This document shows, piece after piece, positions 34,001-48,000 of a DNA stretch of 64,000 nucleotides. This stretch comes from Sclerurus mexicanus (taxonomy: Eukaryota; Chordata; Aves; Passeriformes; Furnariidae): NCBI GenBank assembly GCA_013396755.1, contig VWZF01001875.1, forward strand, positions 620,001 to 684,000, given 5' to 3'. The notes beneath the pieces are model-generated. The model saw only the letters and a program-made list of their open reading frames with translations, did no database searches and was not told the DNA's origin. The stretch's first letter is position 1. Each line of letters starts with the position of its first letter. A program made the translations under genes and the position numbers.

Positions 34001-37000
34001 TTATGTGATTATTTCTGTAATGTGATCATTAGTTTACTACAATTCTCAAAACTGAGCAAGTATAATCTCCAGGTTACTTCACAATGCATATTTTAACTTC
34101 AGTATGATCCAAGTGTCTTTCGTTATCAGTTATAACCATTCCTAGAGAGAAAAGTTTTAGAAGACTTTGAATAACATTGGTGAAAAGAGAACAAATTTGA
34201 TGGTTTTTCATCAGTAATGTTTTTCAACTTAATCCTCCCCTCCATGGCCTGAAGTCCCATTAAATAAATGGTAGCCATCTGTTGATAAAATACCTAATGG
34301 AAAGCACTGTTTGGGAATGGTGTATTTCAGAAAGCTAGAAACACATTCCTATACTGCTCCTTGTGGAAGCTGTCAGTTGTCATTGAAACAGTGAGATATA
34401 TCATGACCTGCAAAAAGTCCTCTGGCACATGTCTTATGAATTAAATTGGGGACAAAGAAATGCTCTCTGTGGAACCTTTCACTGCACTGCATTTCAGCAG
34501 CTGGAAAAATGCCAAGCTTCTGGAGAAATTCTAAACTCAAAGAATAAAATTTAGCAATAAAAAGCCACATGACCAGTCTACAATTGTAAGGCACAGGAGT
34601 CTACGAAATAGATGATAAGTGAAAGCAAAAAGTTGAGCAAATTATGGCATTTTGTTTTCTTATTTCAGTGTCCCATTCTATGGCAACCAACATCATTTCC
34701 TATTCCTCTCTTCCTGGCCCTTCTCCAGTGTTAACAGCTTATTGTGCGAGGTCAAAGGTTCTCATTGAGTAATCTTATGCCTTTTTGTCATGTTGCTATA
34801 CCTTATATTGTGTTTTCTTTTGTCTCATGCTATACCCATAAATTGTTTGCAGCTGCTCTTGGTCAGAATTTCTACTTAAGGTGAATTATCACTTTTAACG
34901 TACTCTTGTTTTTTCTGTGTTTATGGGTGAAGGGTCCTCTCAAACCAGATCCCTTGCACTGTGTGAAAAGCTGAGAAAAGCATAAAAGCACCTTTTGAGG
35001 CAGAAGATCTTGGCCTGATGCATTCAATGTATTGAATAGCCTAAATAGAGGAAGCCCAAGACTTGAAGTGGGGAAGGTGCATTGTAGGCAAGGTCATAAC
35101 ATGCAGACCTAAGGTAGCTACTGTAATGTAATCAGATACAGAGAAAGTTGGCTCAGTGTGATCTCCATCCCATGTACTCTGTGTGGGGTTGTTGACATTC
35201 TGTTTCTAAAGAGTGAGACTTTTAGGACCCTAATGCTTAATGATTTAATTAAATGGCACTTGGAACTGGAATCAGAATTTCATCATACTTTAGGGAGAGA
35301 AAATTAAAGAGTCAAACTGTGCTCAAAACATCTGTGCTCTGTCTCCTTTCTACTCTTAAAGTGCTTAATGACAGCAACCTGAGCTTACTTGATAATCTAC
35401 CAATTTATTTAGGTGCTAAAATAAGAGCTAAACTCCTTTGAAAATCTGGCCCTAATACAAGCACTGTGAGAGCTACTTACGTATTTAAAAAGGCTTAAAG
35501 TTCTAAGAATAGAGAGTTGCAGATTGTTTTGAAGGAAAGTGGTAGAAACCAGGATATTTGCCTCAAGTGATGTGCTTAGCTTAGTTTTAAAGGGAGCAAA
35601 ATCGGTCAGGCATTCCAGTGCTTATACAGGATCTGTGCAATTTAGAGTTTCTTCCTCAGCCCCTCTTCAGGTGAATGTTTAGGAGTTTCCTACTTGAAGA
35701 ATCAGCCCTGTGCTACCGGAACAGACAATGTACTTGTGCTCATTGCTTGGCAGAACACTTAGCACTGGAAGATGAGATTTATTTGCCTCTTGGCCTTGAC
35801 ACAATTGTTCACACTGTTCAGCTCTGCTGGGCATCGGTCATCTTATTGATCACACCTGCATATGTCTTAAGGCAGTTGTTTTAACTTATCCTGACAAAAA
35901 ATGAAAAGGAATTATATGAAATTTATTAGTGAAACCTACTTGAAGTGAGAAGTGATCAAAGACCTTTAGCTGTCAAATATACATATACACTGTTTTCTTT
36001 AAAACACTTAATTTTGAATCTTTCAGCCAGCTATTTTTTAATAACTGTTTCTATTGGTTACTTCTGTTCATTTCAGCATAGTTGCTCCTGATTTCCACTG
36101 TTCTGAGAGGCAAATATAGCCTAGTAATTGTTGCAGTAGTCTCATCTGCATCTGTAAAAACAGTGACTATCGTTCTGAGTTGGCACATATTTAGCATGCC
36201 TTGCAATGCCTCTGGAGAAACCTGCAATTTACTTTATATTTCATTTGTAGTTATTAAGCACATGCCACAGTACAGTAAAATGGGTAGTGGTTCATAATCT
36301 CAGACAAGTATGCTCTTCTTTACAAGGACAACACTTCAAATGTGTATGTTGTGATACCTTCTCGAAGTACATTGAATGGGAAAGAGCACACACTAGTTTT
36401 GAAATGCTTAACCAATACTTATTACAGAAAAAAAAGAAAAGCATATTAGGCAGAGTTGACTGGAGAAGAGCAATTCTGTTTTGTGAAAGACTTTGTTTCC
36501 AGTTGTATTTTCTTTGAGTCACCCAAGTATTTTGAAACTCTCTGGGCAAGAAAATGATGCTCTGGTTTGAAGCTCTTCACCTGGCAGACTGCCTAAGAGC
36601 TGTCAATGTCAGGAGCTCCTGCTTAGTCTTCCAGGTCATCCACAGGCTTTCAGCCCACCAGGTGAGCTGCCAGGAGCTAAACAAGCAAGATAGCGAAAGG
36701 AAAAGGAGAAAGCTTTCCCGTAGAAAAACATGGTTTGGCATGTGGTTCTGGAAACGTTGCTTTGAATCTGTTGAGTGCTGTTGAAATTAAACAATTTCAT
36801 GTGATGTTTCCATTAAAATAAGTCAGTAATTGCCATGAACTAATATTTTGTTTTTCTAGCCATCCTTAGTTTTAATTTCATCTTGGACTGGCTACAGAAG
36901 TCATATAGTAGTTATAGCATTAATGGAGTTTAGGCCTGGACAGGGTAGCTTTTGATTTATGGGTAAGCTCCACTTTAAAAGTGGTCCAGGGAGAGGGCTC

Positions 37001-38395
37001 GCTATTTGTGCATTGCACTTTTCCAGCATATACATACAGAGGCATAGAGAGGAGTAAAATGAGGTCATCACTTGTGCTTACATCCTAATGTTTACAATAA
37101 AACTGTGCATCTTTGGTACTGAGTGCAGACTTATTAGTACAGATACAAGGAGGTTGAATATATGGCAGATCACCACTGTTCTCTCTAGTAAGTGATGTTC
37201 AAGACCTTGCTAACTCATTAATGGAAGGAAAGCTGAAACCTGGCACTGAGTTAGTAGGAGGCCGAAAACAGCTTTTCTCTCTTGGATGGCAGTTGCTCCT
37301 AGATGAATGTTTAAATTTCCCCCTATCCGCTTTCTAACACGAGCTGATAGGATGATGGAGAAAGAGTACTAAAGATGACAGGCAAGCAAAAGGAAAACAA
37401 CTCCACTGGTGATGATGCTGGAAAGTAATGAAATTGTAACAGAACTGGGAATCTGCTCTTTTGAAACAGTCACTTTAAGACTTTGAGGGCTGAAGAAATA
37501 GTGTCAGAGGAATTGAAAAGACTGACTCATTGTGATATGGTCAAATGCCAGTGAGCAAGAAAGAAACATATAAAGTTAAAACGTTTTCCCCTTACCCTTT
37601 ATGATTAATCACTGTACATAGCTGTGTGTATTTTGCATTGAAATAGCTCATTACTGAGTAGCTAGCTGACACAATGCACATTTAGAGAGGTCAAAGAGAC
37701 ATTAACCATTTTGCAATAAAACTATAAATCCAGACTGGGTTCCTAGGAATTATAACCAATTTATTTAGGCTGCTGGTCAAACAGTCAAACTGCAAATCAT
37801 GAAGAGACTGTGGTTAAGTATTTTTCTATAAGGTAAGCCTGAAAAATGGAAGACCAGAAAGGCTAAGTTTTTTGTTGGTTTTTGCTTGGTTTTTAGTTTT
37901 GTTTTGTTTTTTTTTATCACATAGACAGTTTTGGGTTTTCTAAAGCATTTGTGGGGTTGAGCTAATGGTGACTGCAATCAGTAAATAAATGAAAAATTAA
38001 TTCCCTCAGCTGTAATTTCAAGACCTTCTGCTAATTCTAGAATATATTTACACATTTTAGGAAGATTAAAGCTATAAAAAGGAAGTTAATCAGTTTGCAT
38101 TAATCATAGTCAGAGAGAAACTCCATTGACAATTGTAAGAATGAAAATACACACCACAGTCTGTAATTGGTATGGTTTAACTTACTTTGCGGAGTCAGCC
38201 TTTGATTTAATGTATCAGTTAATTAGGTAAAATAATTACAATTTTGTGTTAAATAGATATTCTAGGCATATGGTAGATGTTAATGGGAAAATATGATGAT
38301 GAGTAACCGTACTGCCACCAGTGCAGTTGCTCAGAACCAACAGGAGATGTAACGTTAGCCAGTTACTTTACTGGACCCCAAAGTATTATCACTAC
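31070..38395. other. No gene seen; long AT-rich non-coding stretch
   Basis: No supported gene or clear repeat copy. A weak splice-bounded segment at 36588-36661 is discussed among the rejected items. TTTGAAAATCTGGCCCTAA near 35438 resembles a phrase from old amniote repeats. A T/G-rich tract (TTTTGTTTT units) occupies 37867-37917. ORFs of 60-102 codons show no recognised domain. Confidence 0.5.
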
Positions 38396-38833
38396 TTAGC
38401 TTTTTTCCTTTCCAGCTTGTGGAAATTTTGTCTCATCAAGTACGGCATGTTTCTGTGATGCACTCTGTATAAATGAATGTCTAAGAACTAAGCTACAGCC
38501 AAATGTATAAAAGGAGCAATTTTTCCTTGGCCTTAATGACATTAGGTGATTAAAGAGAAGCAGAGATCTGGAAAAAGCACCTTCAGTAGCATAACTACAT
38601 TGTACACATGTTAGAATTTTGCTCAAGAGTAACAGAACTGAGAAAACACCTATTCCCTCTGGGCATCTTATGTTTGAAAACATAAAATTAGGCAATCTCA
38701 CACCCCCAAGATCTAGGGTATCTTGACTTTCAAAAGGAGTATGTTTACTTCTGGTGTCACAATTCCATTCTTTGTCAAAAAGGAAAGCTACAAGTCCTTC
38801 TAATACTTTCTTTATTGCCTGCCTAAGCTTCAT
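38396..38833 (-). other. Longest non-repeat ORF (145 codons), unrecognised
   Basis: An ATG-initiated minus-strand frame of 145 codons. Composition is mixed: an early part with KKVLEGLVAFLFDKEW, then DLGGVRLPNF, then a hydrophobic stretch VLLLLSKILT. The GGVRLPNF motif faintly recalls the GG-x-x-LPNF block downstream of the reverse transcriptase in some LINE ORF2 proteins, but nothing else around it supports that. There are no trustworthy splice sites. Most likely a chance ORF; a very old LINE relic is a remote alternative. Confidence 0.12.
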
Positions 38834-41007
38834 TAAACAGTCAGCTATTTGGATCTAATCTTCCCAGGATAAATTCCTGGCTCTGTGGATCTCAATTTGC
38901 AAGACAATCATCCTTTAGAAGGGCCAGTGTTGCTTCTCACTAAATACTCAGCAACATTAATACATGATTTCCACAGCACTTCTAAAGCCAGAAACTTTGG
39001 CTTCTGATTTTTACATGAATAGTGCACAAAGATCCAGCACAACCTTCAAAGAAAGCACACTTTGCAGGGATAACTGCTCTTCAAGATGTGCAATTCCCAC
39101 TCATTAATCCGTTCTCTGGTGTGGGACATGTTCCCCTTGCTGATCCTAGTCTTCCATAGGCAAGTCTTCAATCTCCTGTCTCAGGGCGGAGTTTTTATAT
39201 TTATCAGTGGTGGTTTCCTTCAGAGATCTTATTACCATGTGCAGAGAAAGGAGAATTGTGTTTGAATGAAACAGTTTCTAATATTTTTCTTAAATTCATA
39301 AGACCTTAGTGCTGAAGAAATGCTACCTGTGTGAATTTGGTTAGAGTGGTGTGCCTGGCAAATGTGCAAAATCCTGGCTGTGATAAATAAATGATCACTT
39401 GCCTTATAACTCTGATTGGAATATCTGGTGTACAGTTTTGCCTCTCGTACTGTTTATTTTGTTCATGTATGTGCTGGGGGTCGTATATTTGACAAGTTCT
39501 GTCTAGTTCTTTGTGTTTGGATTTTTTTGATTTTATTTTATTTTTTTTTCTGTTTGGATTTTTTCCTTATCAAAAGAAGTACCTGCAAAGAGTATAATTA
39601 TTATTTCAGTCTGCCAAGACATTGTATTTTCAAATTCTGTAGATCTTACAAGTTCTCAACCTGTCAAGTTCTTTGCAAACACTTTGATTTTAAATCTGAT
39701 AGGCATAGAAATATAGCTCCAAGTTTTAAGTACATCACAAAATATTTATTTAACGTACAGCTATGGTGGCTTTTGCTAATAGTTTAAGACATGTAGGCAC
39801 ACTGTATGTATTTACTGGCCCAGAGGTCAGAAGGATGAAGTTCTCCCATATGGTAAGGTGTCTAATGGAATAATCTTGACTTTATTATACAGATGTGTTT
39901 TGCATAGAACAGAAGGTGACTTCTTTTTACTATATTAAAACAGGTAAACAGAAAGTGTAGTCTAATTCATCTAAGAGTAAAAGCACCTTTTTTCCTTAGG
40001 AACCTCTTCCAAAGTGGCAGTAAAAATTATTTATTTTAATGAAGATGGTCCATGAAATAGCTCAGTAGATTAACACGGATTTTTACTACTAGAAATAATA
40101 GGAAGGGAAGCTAGGAAATGCCTGTTTTATTTCAGACTCATAATCTCAAAGAAAGGATAAAAACAAATCAGTCATTGTCATAGCATAAAGGAGGGTGAAG
40201 AATTGTTTAAATATATATATTATACATATATATTAAAAGAGGATTTTCTCTATATTCAGTACTTCATAAGGCTTCTGTTTGAATAGTTCTTTTCAATCTC
40301 TTTGTCAATATAAGATAAAAGATGCTATGCTTAATGGCTTTTTTAAAAAAGTGTTCATTGTGCAGCAGCAGTATTAGTGACAATTTCTTCAAATGAAGTT
40401 GATAACTGTTCTAAAAATGAAGATCATGTAGAAATTATTGTAAACATAATTGTTCACATTCTCAGGGTTTTTTCTTGTCACTGAACGTTTTTAAAAAATA
40501 GAAGATACATCATTCTGTATTAGTTGTATGGTTTTAAGATCTGGGATTTAAAAAAATCAAGCCATTTAAAACTTAGTGTTTATTTTGGAAGTCAGTGTAG
40601 CTGAGTTCTGTTCAGAGCGCACACAACTTTTAGATGGTTTGAAATCTGGGTGGCACACAAAAAAGTCTTAAAAGACTAAATCTGAATATGTGGAATTTCT
40701 TAACATGGGCAAATATCTGGAGTATTCTTGAGTTTTCTTGAGTCTTGGGTCTTGTGCACCTCAGTTGAAATTCTCCCAAGATTATAAAACTGGGAAAAAG
40801 GAATTCAATATTACTGTTAAGTGATATGTACTGATTAAGCTCGTAATAATCAGGAGAATGTGATGTGTTTGAAAAGCAAAGTGCAAGTGCTATTTTTATC
40901 TCAAGGACTGAAGATGTTGAGTTAAATTTGAAGCACTCCACAATGTAAATGAAGTAAAATCTAAAAAAGACAGGTAAACATGGGGCCTTGGATTAAAACA
41001 GATGGGG
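38834..41007. other. No gene seen; AT-rich with simple repeats
   Basis: T-rich tract at 39521-39551 and an (AT)n-type tract at 40209-40234 are the only structures. The 123-codon ORF at 39416-39787 runs through the T-rich tract and is not a gene. Confidence 0.55.
40209..40234. repeat. (AT)n microsatellite
   Basis: ATATATATAT followed by TATACATATATAT, an imperfect AT dinucleotide tract. Confidence 0.8.
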
Positions 41008-41300
41008 CATCCAAAACTTCTCTGGGCAAACCTGTTCTAGTGTTTCACCATCCTGAGCATAAAATAAGGTTATCTGAATCTACCCTTCCTTAGTTTAAAA
41101 CCATTACCACTTGTCTTTGTGGCCTCCTCTGGATTTGCTCCAACAGGTCCACATGTTCTTATTCACCATTCAGCTTGATGTCATCTGCAAATCTGTTGAG
41201 GGTGCACTTGATTCCAGTATGAGTGTCACCGATGAAGATACTAAACAGGACTGATGCTGACAGAGCCCCTCAGGGTACTCCCCCAGTTCCAAACAAAAGC
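41008..41300 (-). mobile_element. CR1 LINE fragment, minus orientation
   Basis: The plus strand reads as reverse-complemented CR1: CTTCTCTGGGCAAACCTGTTC near 41016, a block corresponding to AATCTACCCT...TTAGTTTAAAACCATTACCAC (41076-41110), CTCTGGATTTGCTCCAACAGGTCCA near 41128, then a piece of ORF2 (GCTTGATGTCATCTGCAAATCTG near 41172, GATGAAGATACTAAACAGGACTG near 41233). Several internal deletions join the 3' UTR part directly to an ORF2 part. It ends at CAGGGTACTCCC near 41283. Dead copy. Confidence 0.88.
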
Positions 41301-44300
41301 ATGCAGGTGTTGGACAGGAATGTAATGAAGATTAGCAAGTAAATTTCTAATCAGTTTTTCTCCTGAGAGAACACCAGATCAATGGATCATGGAGATTACA
41401 GTTGCTTTGTTTGGTTAGCTTAAGTGAAACATTTTTCTTAGTATTAATTAAATAAAATTGTATGTATACAACTGTAATTAGGTCAAAGTTGGCCCCCTAA
41501 TGCAAATGGCCACTTTCAACTGGACATTCTGAATAGGCTTCTGCATGAGTAAAGACTGTGGCTCTGAGTCATTTGTCCAGATCTATAGCAGGATATCTTA
41601 GCTTCACCACCATTCTGGAGGATGTTGCTGGTGTGAGAAGAGAAAATTAAAACAAAGGAAACAAAACTATTCCTTCAAATGTGCTTTATGAGCCTTTCAG
41701 CTTTCTAAGCCCTCCTGTGTATTCTTTTCAAATGCTCAAATATCACCCTTTTACTGGAATTGTTTTCATAGTTGTGTAAAAGTACATTTTTACAGAGTTT
41801 AATTCTTTGTGTACCAGGTTTCTCTTTTCTGTTTTGTCTACTTCACTCTTTCCTAAGAATCAAGTGGGGAAATCCAGTTTTAGAAGAATTCTGCAGTGTT
41901 ACTTTCCTGCTGTTTAGACTATACTCACTAGGAGAGAGGTAAAATTATTAGGGGAAAATATATCTATTATTCATTTCAAAAAACAGTTAAAATGCCCATA
42001 CTGCATTTATACCAGTTAGTGGGACTTTCAGCCACTTATCTAACAAAAGAAGTATTCTTTTAGGCCAGGATTCAATAATCCTAAACAGTGTAGGTGTTTT
42101 ACAGAAAAATACCTATAAGCCTGATAAGTTACAAAGATTTCTACCTGGATCCGGATTGTTTAGCTTTTCCCTTTCTCATGACCTGGTGTTGTAAGTGCTG
42201 AAATAACAGCAACAAGTCTTTTGTTGAATGCATTCACCCTGGTACCTGTGATTTTTTTGTTAGAAGGATTTTGTTGCTTTGCAATACCTTTTTTTTTCTA
42301 ATATTAATTGAATTTCATCAGTGTTAAAATTATTCCCTGGTACTTTTCAGATTTTTAGTCGTATATCTTCCTAAACTCACATAATGGCTGTTTTCAGAGA
42401 AACCAGACCGACTTCGCATAAATACAACTGTCAGGTGTATTGTTCTTCTGGGAATGTAAGAGCTTGCTCTTCTCTAAAGGAAAAAACAACCCACCTCAGT
42501 TACTACATTTTTAGTAATTTAGAAGTTGACATGTCTTTCTATAGGTAAAATTTGTTCGGTTTTTACTGAAATGTTAGAGGGCCAAGTGTGTGAGCTACAG
42601 CTATAAAGGATAATAGCAGATTAATAATGCTGTGGTTAATTTAAATGAATACATATGAATTGATGATAATAAAAGAAAATCAATCAAAATACAGGGGAAT
42701 ATAATTTAGAGTATAGAAGTAGGGAGCAAACTCCCTATGCTTATGATGGACAAGTGGATGCTTTTTGGGAAGACTAGAAATTTACAGCTTGGACAATCTG
42801 AACTGAGATTTGAGAAGACCTGAGACTGGTAAACTGGGACCATAAAATAAACTAATTAGATTAGAGATTAAGGGGGGATCATACAAGGAGACTAATGAGG
42901 AGTAGAGTTCGTAACTAGGTCAGGTATTCACATTGGGACACTTAGGCTGTGGACAAATTTTGCAGCTCAGAACAGCTGCCACGAGTGGGGCATGTGTATT
43001 CGAATTGCATAGGGGCTAATCCCTCGCCTGAGACAGCTTTGATTCCAAGCTTATTCAGTTAAAAAAAACCAAAAATTTGCAGGAGATTGTAATGCTTTGT
43101 GTCCCAAGACAGATCTCCACTTGATGTGGATAGAGAATACCGTCATTAACTATATCAACAGTAAGTTTTGCAGTGTATTAAGCATAATGCTCTCACAAAT
43201 TCAATTTGAAACATCTTTGATTGAAAGTAGCATCTTTTATATAATTAATTTAAATATGTTTCCTGGTTTTTATTAGTAGGATATTGAGAAACTAAAAGAT
43301 GAGTAACCCAAAGAGGACTAAATTTTCTCTTTAGGCATAGGTGTATCTAGATCAGCATAAAATAACTAAGAAAAGCCTATTGTATCTCTTCATTCACTAA
43401 AATTATTTTAATTTTTGTCTAGAGTTCTTGATGTCAAATACTAACCAAAAGAAATTTAGATATATTTATTATTCTCATTATTTCATGAGGAGAAACTTAT
43501 GGGCAATTGAAAGAACAGACTTTGAAGACATGCAAAGCAAGTTAAGAGTGAAAAGGATTGATTAAAGGGAAAGTTTTCTGCCCCGTCACTTAGAAGTGAT
43601 GTAGGTGTTCTTATCACAAGGCTGATGTTCTGATATTGTCATGATTTTATTAATGAACTTACGTAAACTCTTTACTATTCCCGTATGATCAGGATTTAAC
43701 TTTTCTGTTGATAAATAAAATACCATGACAAAATGGGATACAAGTCTAAGTGCTTTCTATTCCAGATTTTGTAATTATTATTTCACTCTAGTCTATCTGG
43801 GAGCCCTTTGTTCCATGAAAATTAGGTCAGTGAAAAAAAAAAATCAAGTGAAATTAAAAGAGGTGGCTGGAGAAAAAATACATGAAAAAAGAATGAATGG
43901 GTGAAAAGACAAGATTGCTACCACAAGAATCCAAGCCAAACCTACTGAGGCAGATCTCTTGAAGGAAAGCAAAAGGAGACAGAGGAAGATTAAAATTGCC
44001 CTTGAGTAAAAGGGTTTTCTGCCTTGGAATTAGTGATGAAAGGAGGGCAAGGAACTCTGTTTGCTATGAAATAACAGTTCACAAAGTCTTCTATATTAAT
44101 CTTCTGTGTCAGGTAGTTTCCTGATATTGCATCTCCAGAGCAATCCTCTGCAGCAGGAAGATATACACTTGGAAGGAAAACTACAACACAAAATAGAACA
44201 GATCAGAAGCAGGGGAAGCCTTAAATCAAATCCCTCAAATACTCATGTGATAAGAGTATATAAAGTAGTAATTAAGAAGGGAAAGATCCCTTTTACACTG

Positions 44301-44814
44301 ATTTTCAAAAATATTTTCACTTACTACTAGTAAACCCTTCCTGCAAAGCCTGGAGGAAGATTAAAAATTTTTAAAAAATAAAAATATGAGATCAGTATTT
44401 AATTTCACAGAAGGACATATGTAGGCACAAAAAGTGTCTTGTTTAAGGTAGACTTTTTTAATAATTTTTTTCTTCTTTGCATACTATTATTGAAAAATAT
44501 GTCTCCATCTCCTGTCCAGGAATTCTATTGTGCAGTTGTGCTTCTATTTGATTAAAACACTCTATGGTGATTTTGATTAAGAGAATTGAAGTAAAACCTG
44601 GACCATTTTGCCTGCTTTCCAAGGGCAGTCTGCTATGACTGCATACATTTATGAAAGTATTCCTCATCGGTATGTGGTGGAATTTCTCCTTTTTAAGTGT
44701 AGTCATGGTTCAGAAAGTGGTTTCTTTTCCAATTTTATGGCAAGATAAGTAAATATTTTCCTTTGGTTTCAGCAAAATCTCGTGTATAAGGATCACTGTA
44801 TGCAATAGAACACC
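41301..44814. other. No gene seen; AT-rich non-coding DNA
   Basis: No supported gene or repeat. The ORF at 44106-44330 (+) and that at 44458-44706 (-) lack any recognisable motif. A-runs near 43833-43843 and AT-rich text near 44365-44390. Confidence 0.55.
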
Positions 44815-45070
44815 TCTCATATGGAGACAGGCTGAGAGAGGTGGGTTGTCCAGCCTGGAGAAGAGAAGGTTCTGGGGAGACCTTTTGTCACCTCTCTAGT
44901 ACCTAAAGGAAAGAGAGCTGGAGAGGAACATTTTACCAGGGCATGTAATGATAGGACAACAAGTAGTGGCTTTAAACTGAACAAGATATTAGATATTAGG
45001 GGATTCTTTGCTATGAGAGTGGTGAGGCCCTGGCACAGGTTGCCCAGAGAAGCTGTGAGAGACAAACCCT
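44815..45070 (+). mobile_element. CR1 LINE 3' UTR fragment, plus orientation
   Basis: Blocks in order: GAGACAGGCTGAGAGAGGTGGG, CAGCCTGGAGAAGAGAAGGTTC near 44852, GGGGAGACC, GGGCATGTAATGATAGGACAAC near 44940, GTGGCTTTAAACTGAA near 44966, ATATTAGG, and GGTGAGGCCCTGGCACAGGTTGCCCAGAGAAGCTGTG near 45021. This is the standard CR1 3' region, truncated at both ends. The 124-codon minus ORF at 44817-45191 is antisense to it. Confidence 0.92.
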
Positions 45071-48000
45071 TGTTCAATAAAGTGGTAATAAATGTATTGA
45101 TAAAACTCTGCATCTGCCAACTTCCAATTGAGTTTTTCAGGACTGAGCATTTCCTTAGACAGCAAAAATTAAAAAAAAATAAAAAAATCAATACACTACA
45201 TACTTTCCCTCCATTCCTTCTGGAGCTGGAAGAAAATCTTTTGTGGTTCTCAGCATTTTGCAGGAGTTGGCCTTGAATACAGTATGTGACCCTGTGGTAT
45301 CTTACTGAAATAACATAGAGAGTGAGTTTGATAAATATGCTGAACTGGACTGTGTACCTACTGAAGCATATTTTGAATACTCCTCACCAAAATGTCATAT
45401 ATAAATAGAGCTGATTTAATATATTGCAGGCATCTGGTTTTGTAAAAGATCTTTGTGCCTCTCTGATTTCTTGTATATTTAAAAGTCAATTATTACAAAC
45501 TATCTCTTTAATTTTTGGATCATTACCCATTTAACCTTAAGCAAAAATATCTTTGCTCAAAGATTGCTTATGTATAATATGGTTGCTCCAAATTTGTAAT
45601 GCTTTAATGATATTTGTTACTGTACCATTAATTGCTCTTACTGTGCCCTGAGTTTTTTATCGTCTTCAGAAGATACTCCTGTCTCTGCCTGTCAATAGGA
45701 TTGCATTATTCTCTAGAATGGGAGCAGCTTTGGTATCTGGTAAATATATTAACGAGTCCTTATCAGGAATTTACTGAAGAGGTCACTGAATCTCTGTACA
45801 TAGTCTGACAGGATATTCAGAAAACACAGTGGTGATATGAGACTTCAAGCAGAATAAAAATATTCTCTGAGATCATGATGCTTTTAGACTTGACAAAAAA
45901 AGTTTAGTGATACAGTAAAATTTTCTCGCAGCATTGAGAATTTTTTCCCTTGATCTTTGCAAGATGGTCTTTTTGCAAGTACAGTGGCATGCTTAAAATT
46001 ATAGCTGTTCTTTTGGAAGAGAAGTCCTGCTTCCTTCTCTGAAGAACTGAGGTAATTTCATAAACATGTTTCAGTATTGCATTTAGAAAATGTTTATTCT
46101 GCTGGCCACGTTAACCCTCAGTTACAGCTACTGTCAAATTAAATAAGATTACTGAGAAGGATAGATAATAAACTGGAGAGATTTCTACTGCCGGTGATGT
46201 TCTTTCTAGAGTTGCCTTCAAAATAGTGGGCAGTGTCTGTAGTTGTGCAAACATGAATATTGATTACTCATTTAATAACTACACTGTACATGTAATAAGC
46301 AATACCGGTAAATATATTTTGACTGCAGAAGATACTTTTCTCAGATGTTTTGATCTGAGCCAGTATTACATTGCAGCTTCTAAAATAACTTTGTAATACA
46401 TTGACATTTCAAATTGCCACTTTCCACATCTGCTGCATCATATTATGGGTAGTGAACAGTGTAATAAAATTAGTTTTTTTGTTTGTTTGATTTGTCAGAC
46501 ATTTCCCCCCTTTTTTTCAGAAGCAGTTCATGAATGTGTTGCTTCTCTTTTGGATAATGTTTCATACTTGTGCTTAGAGTTTTGATTTTCAGCTTTTAAA
46601 GTTCTGATATTAACGAGACATAGACAAACATGGGTAGCTCACAAGGAAATAGGTTTTACTTTCTGTTTGCCTGTCTTAGGTTCTGGATCTCAGTTTATCT
46701 TTTGGCCAAATGGAGGCAAATTAATTATTTAGATTGTAAAATGCTTTATGAAACACTGATGGATGAATATTAGTGATTAGAATTAATAATTATTCAAAAT
46801 AGTTAGAATTAATAGTTGTTAAATAATTACTCAAGCTATTATTGAAATTATTTCCTTCTCTTAGCAAAGAACATGTTATTGTGTTTCCATGTTTAGTACT
46901 GAAGGCTGAAGTTGGACAATTTCTAAAATGGACAGTCAGCTCCAGGATGTCTAGAATCTGTTTCCTCTCCTAAAAGTTATTTAACATAAAGAGTGCTTCT
47001 ACTTTTTCCATTTCTGTTCCCTGCAGCATTTTATAGTAGACATTAATTCTCAATTTTGGAGCTCCCTTCAGTCACCCACATATTTCTGATATCTGCCCAC
47101 TGCTAATGAATATGAATGAAATGAAAAGTAATCCCTCATAACTTAAAATTATTATAGTAGAGTCTGATAGAAATGGGCAGGTTTATATAAAACACTCTAA
47201 AGTATATTTTTTAATAACCCTCCCTGTAATTCTTTGAAGAGCAGATGTCAAAATGTGCTGCAGTAATTTCTCTGAGAAAGGAAATTGTATTAAATTAGAG
47301 GCAGAAAAGTCACACAAGAGGCAAATACTTAAATTCTTAAATTAAATTTTGTACAGCACTGTGCATATGAATAGATCAGTTTGCATTATTCATTGTGCAT
47401 AACTCATTGGCCAGATTTAAGCCTTTTATGTTGAGGCACATCATGATTTTGATAGGGTTATTTTTTGATTATTTATAGAACCTCAGTGAAGTCTTTGTAA
47501 GAGCAAATATACAGTGCATCGTGCTCAGATAATTGGTTGTCCATAATGACAATAGAGAAGTCTGTGTTTTAGAGGTCCATTATTAATCCTCTTTCTTACA
47601 AAAAAAAGAAAAAAGAATAATTTAAAAAAAAGCGCTTTATGTGCACCTAATCAGTAATGGAAAAATGTGCATCATGTCCAAGAGCAAACCTAAAACTGCT
47701 CTTGGCTTAAAGTATTTGCACACTGGCGTATGAAGAAACCAGATTTCAGGGTAAGCTGAAATGCAGAACATATGTGGACAATATGGTTACCTGTCTTTGA
47801 AAAGATTGTGAATTCTCAACAGCTGCAATTAGCAACTGGCTAATTCTCCTGATTGCTTTTTGAATGGTCTTATTCTATTTAAGAAAATCACTGCAGAACA
47901 ATAAAGTGGACTCTGATGGTGCCTAAGGCCAATGTGAATGCAAACTGCAAATCTTTATTAAAATGCTGTCAACACTGTAAACCTGTGTGAGCATCAGGGT

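Noticed and set aside
36588..36661. Possible 74-nt exon between CTTCACCTGGCAG and CCCACCAG/GTGAGCTGCC
   Set aside because: The donor is good but the acceptor tract is short and purine-interrupted, two frames are open and neither is recognisable. Kept only as a note.
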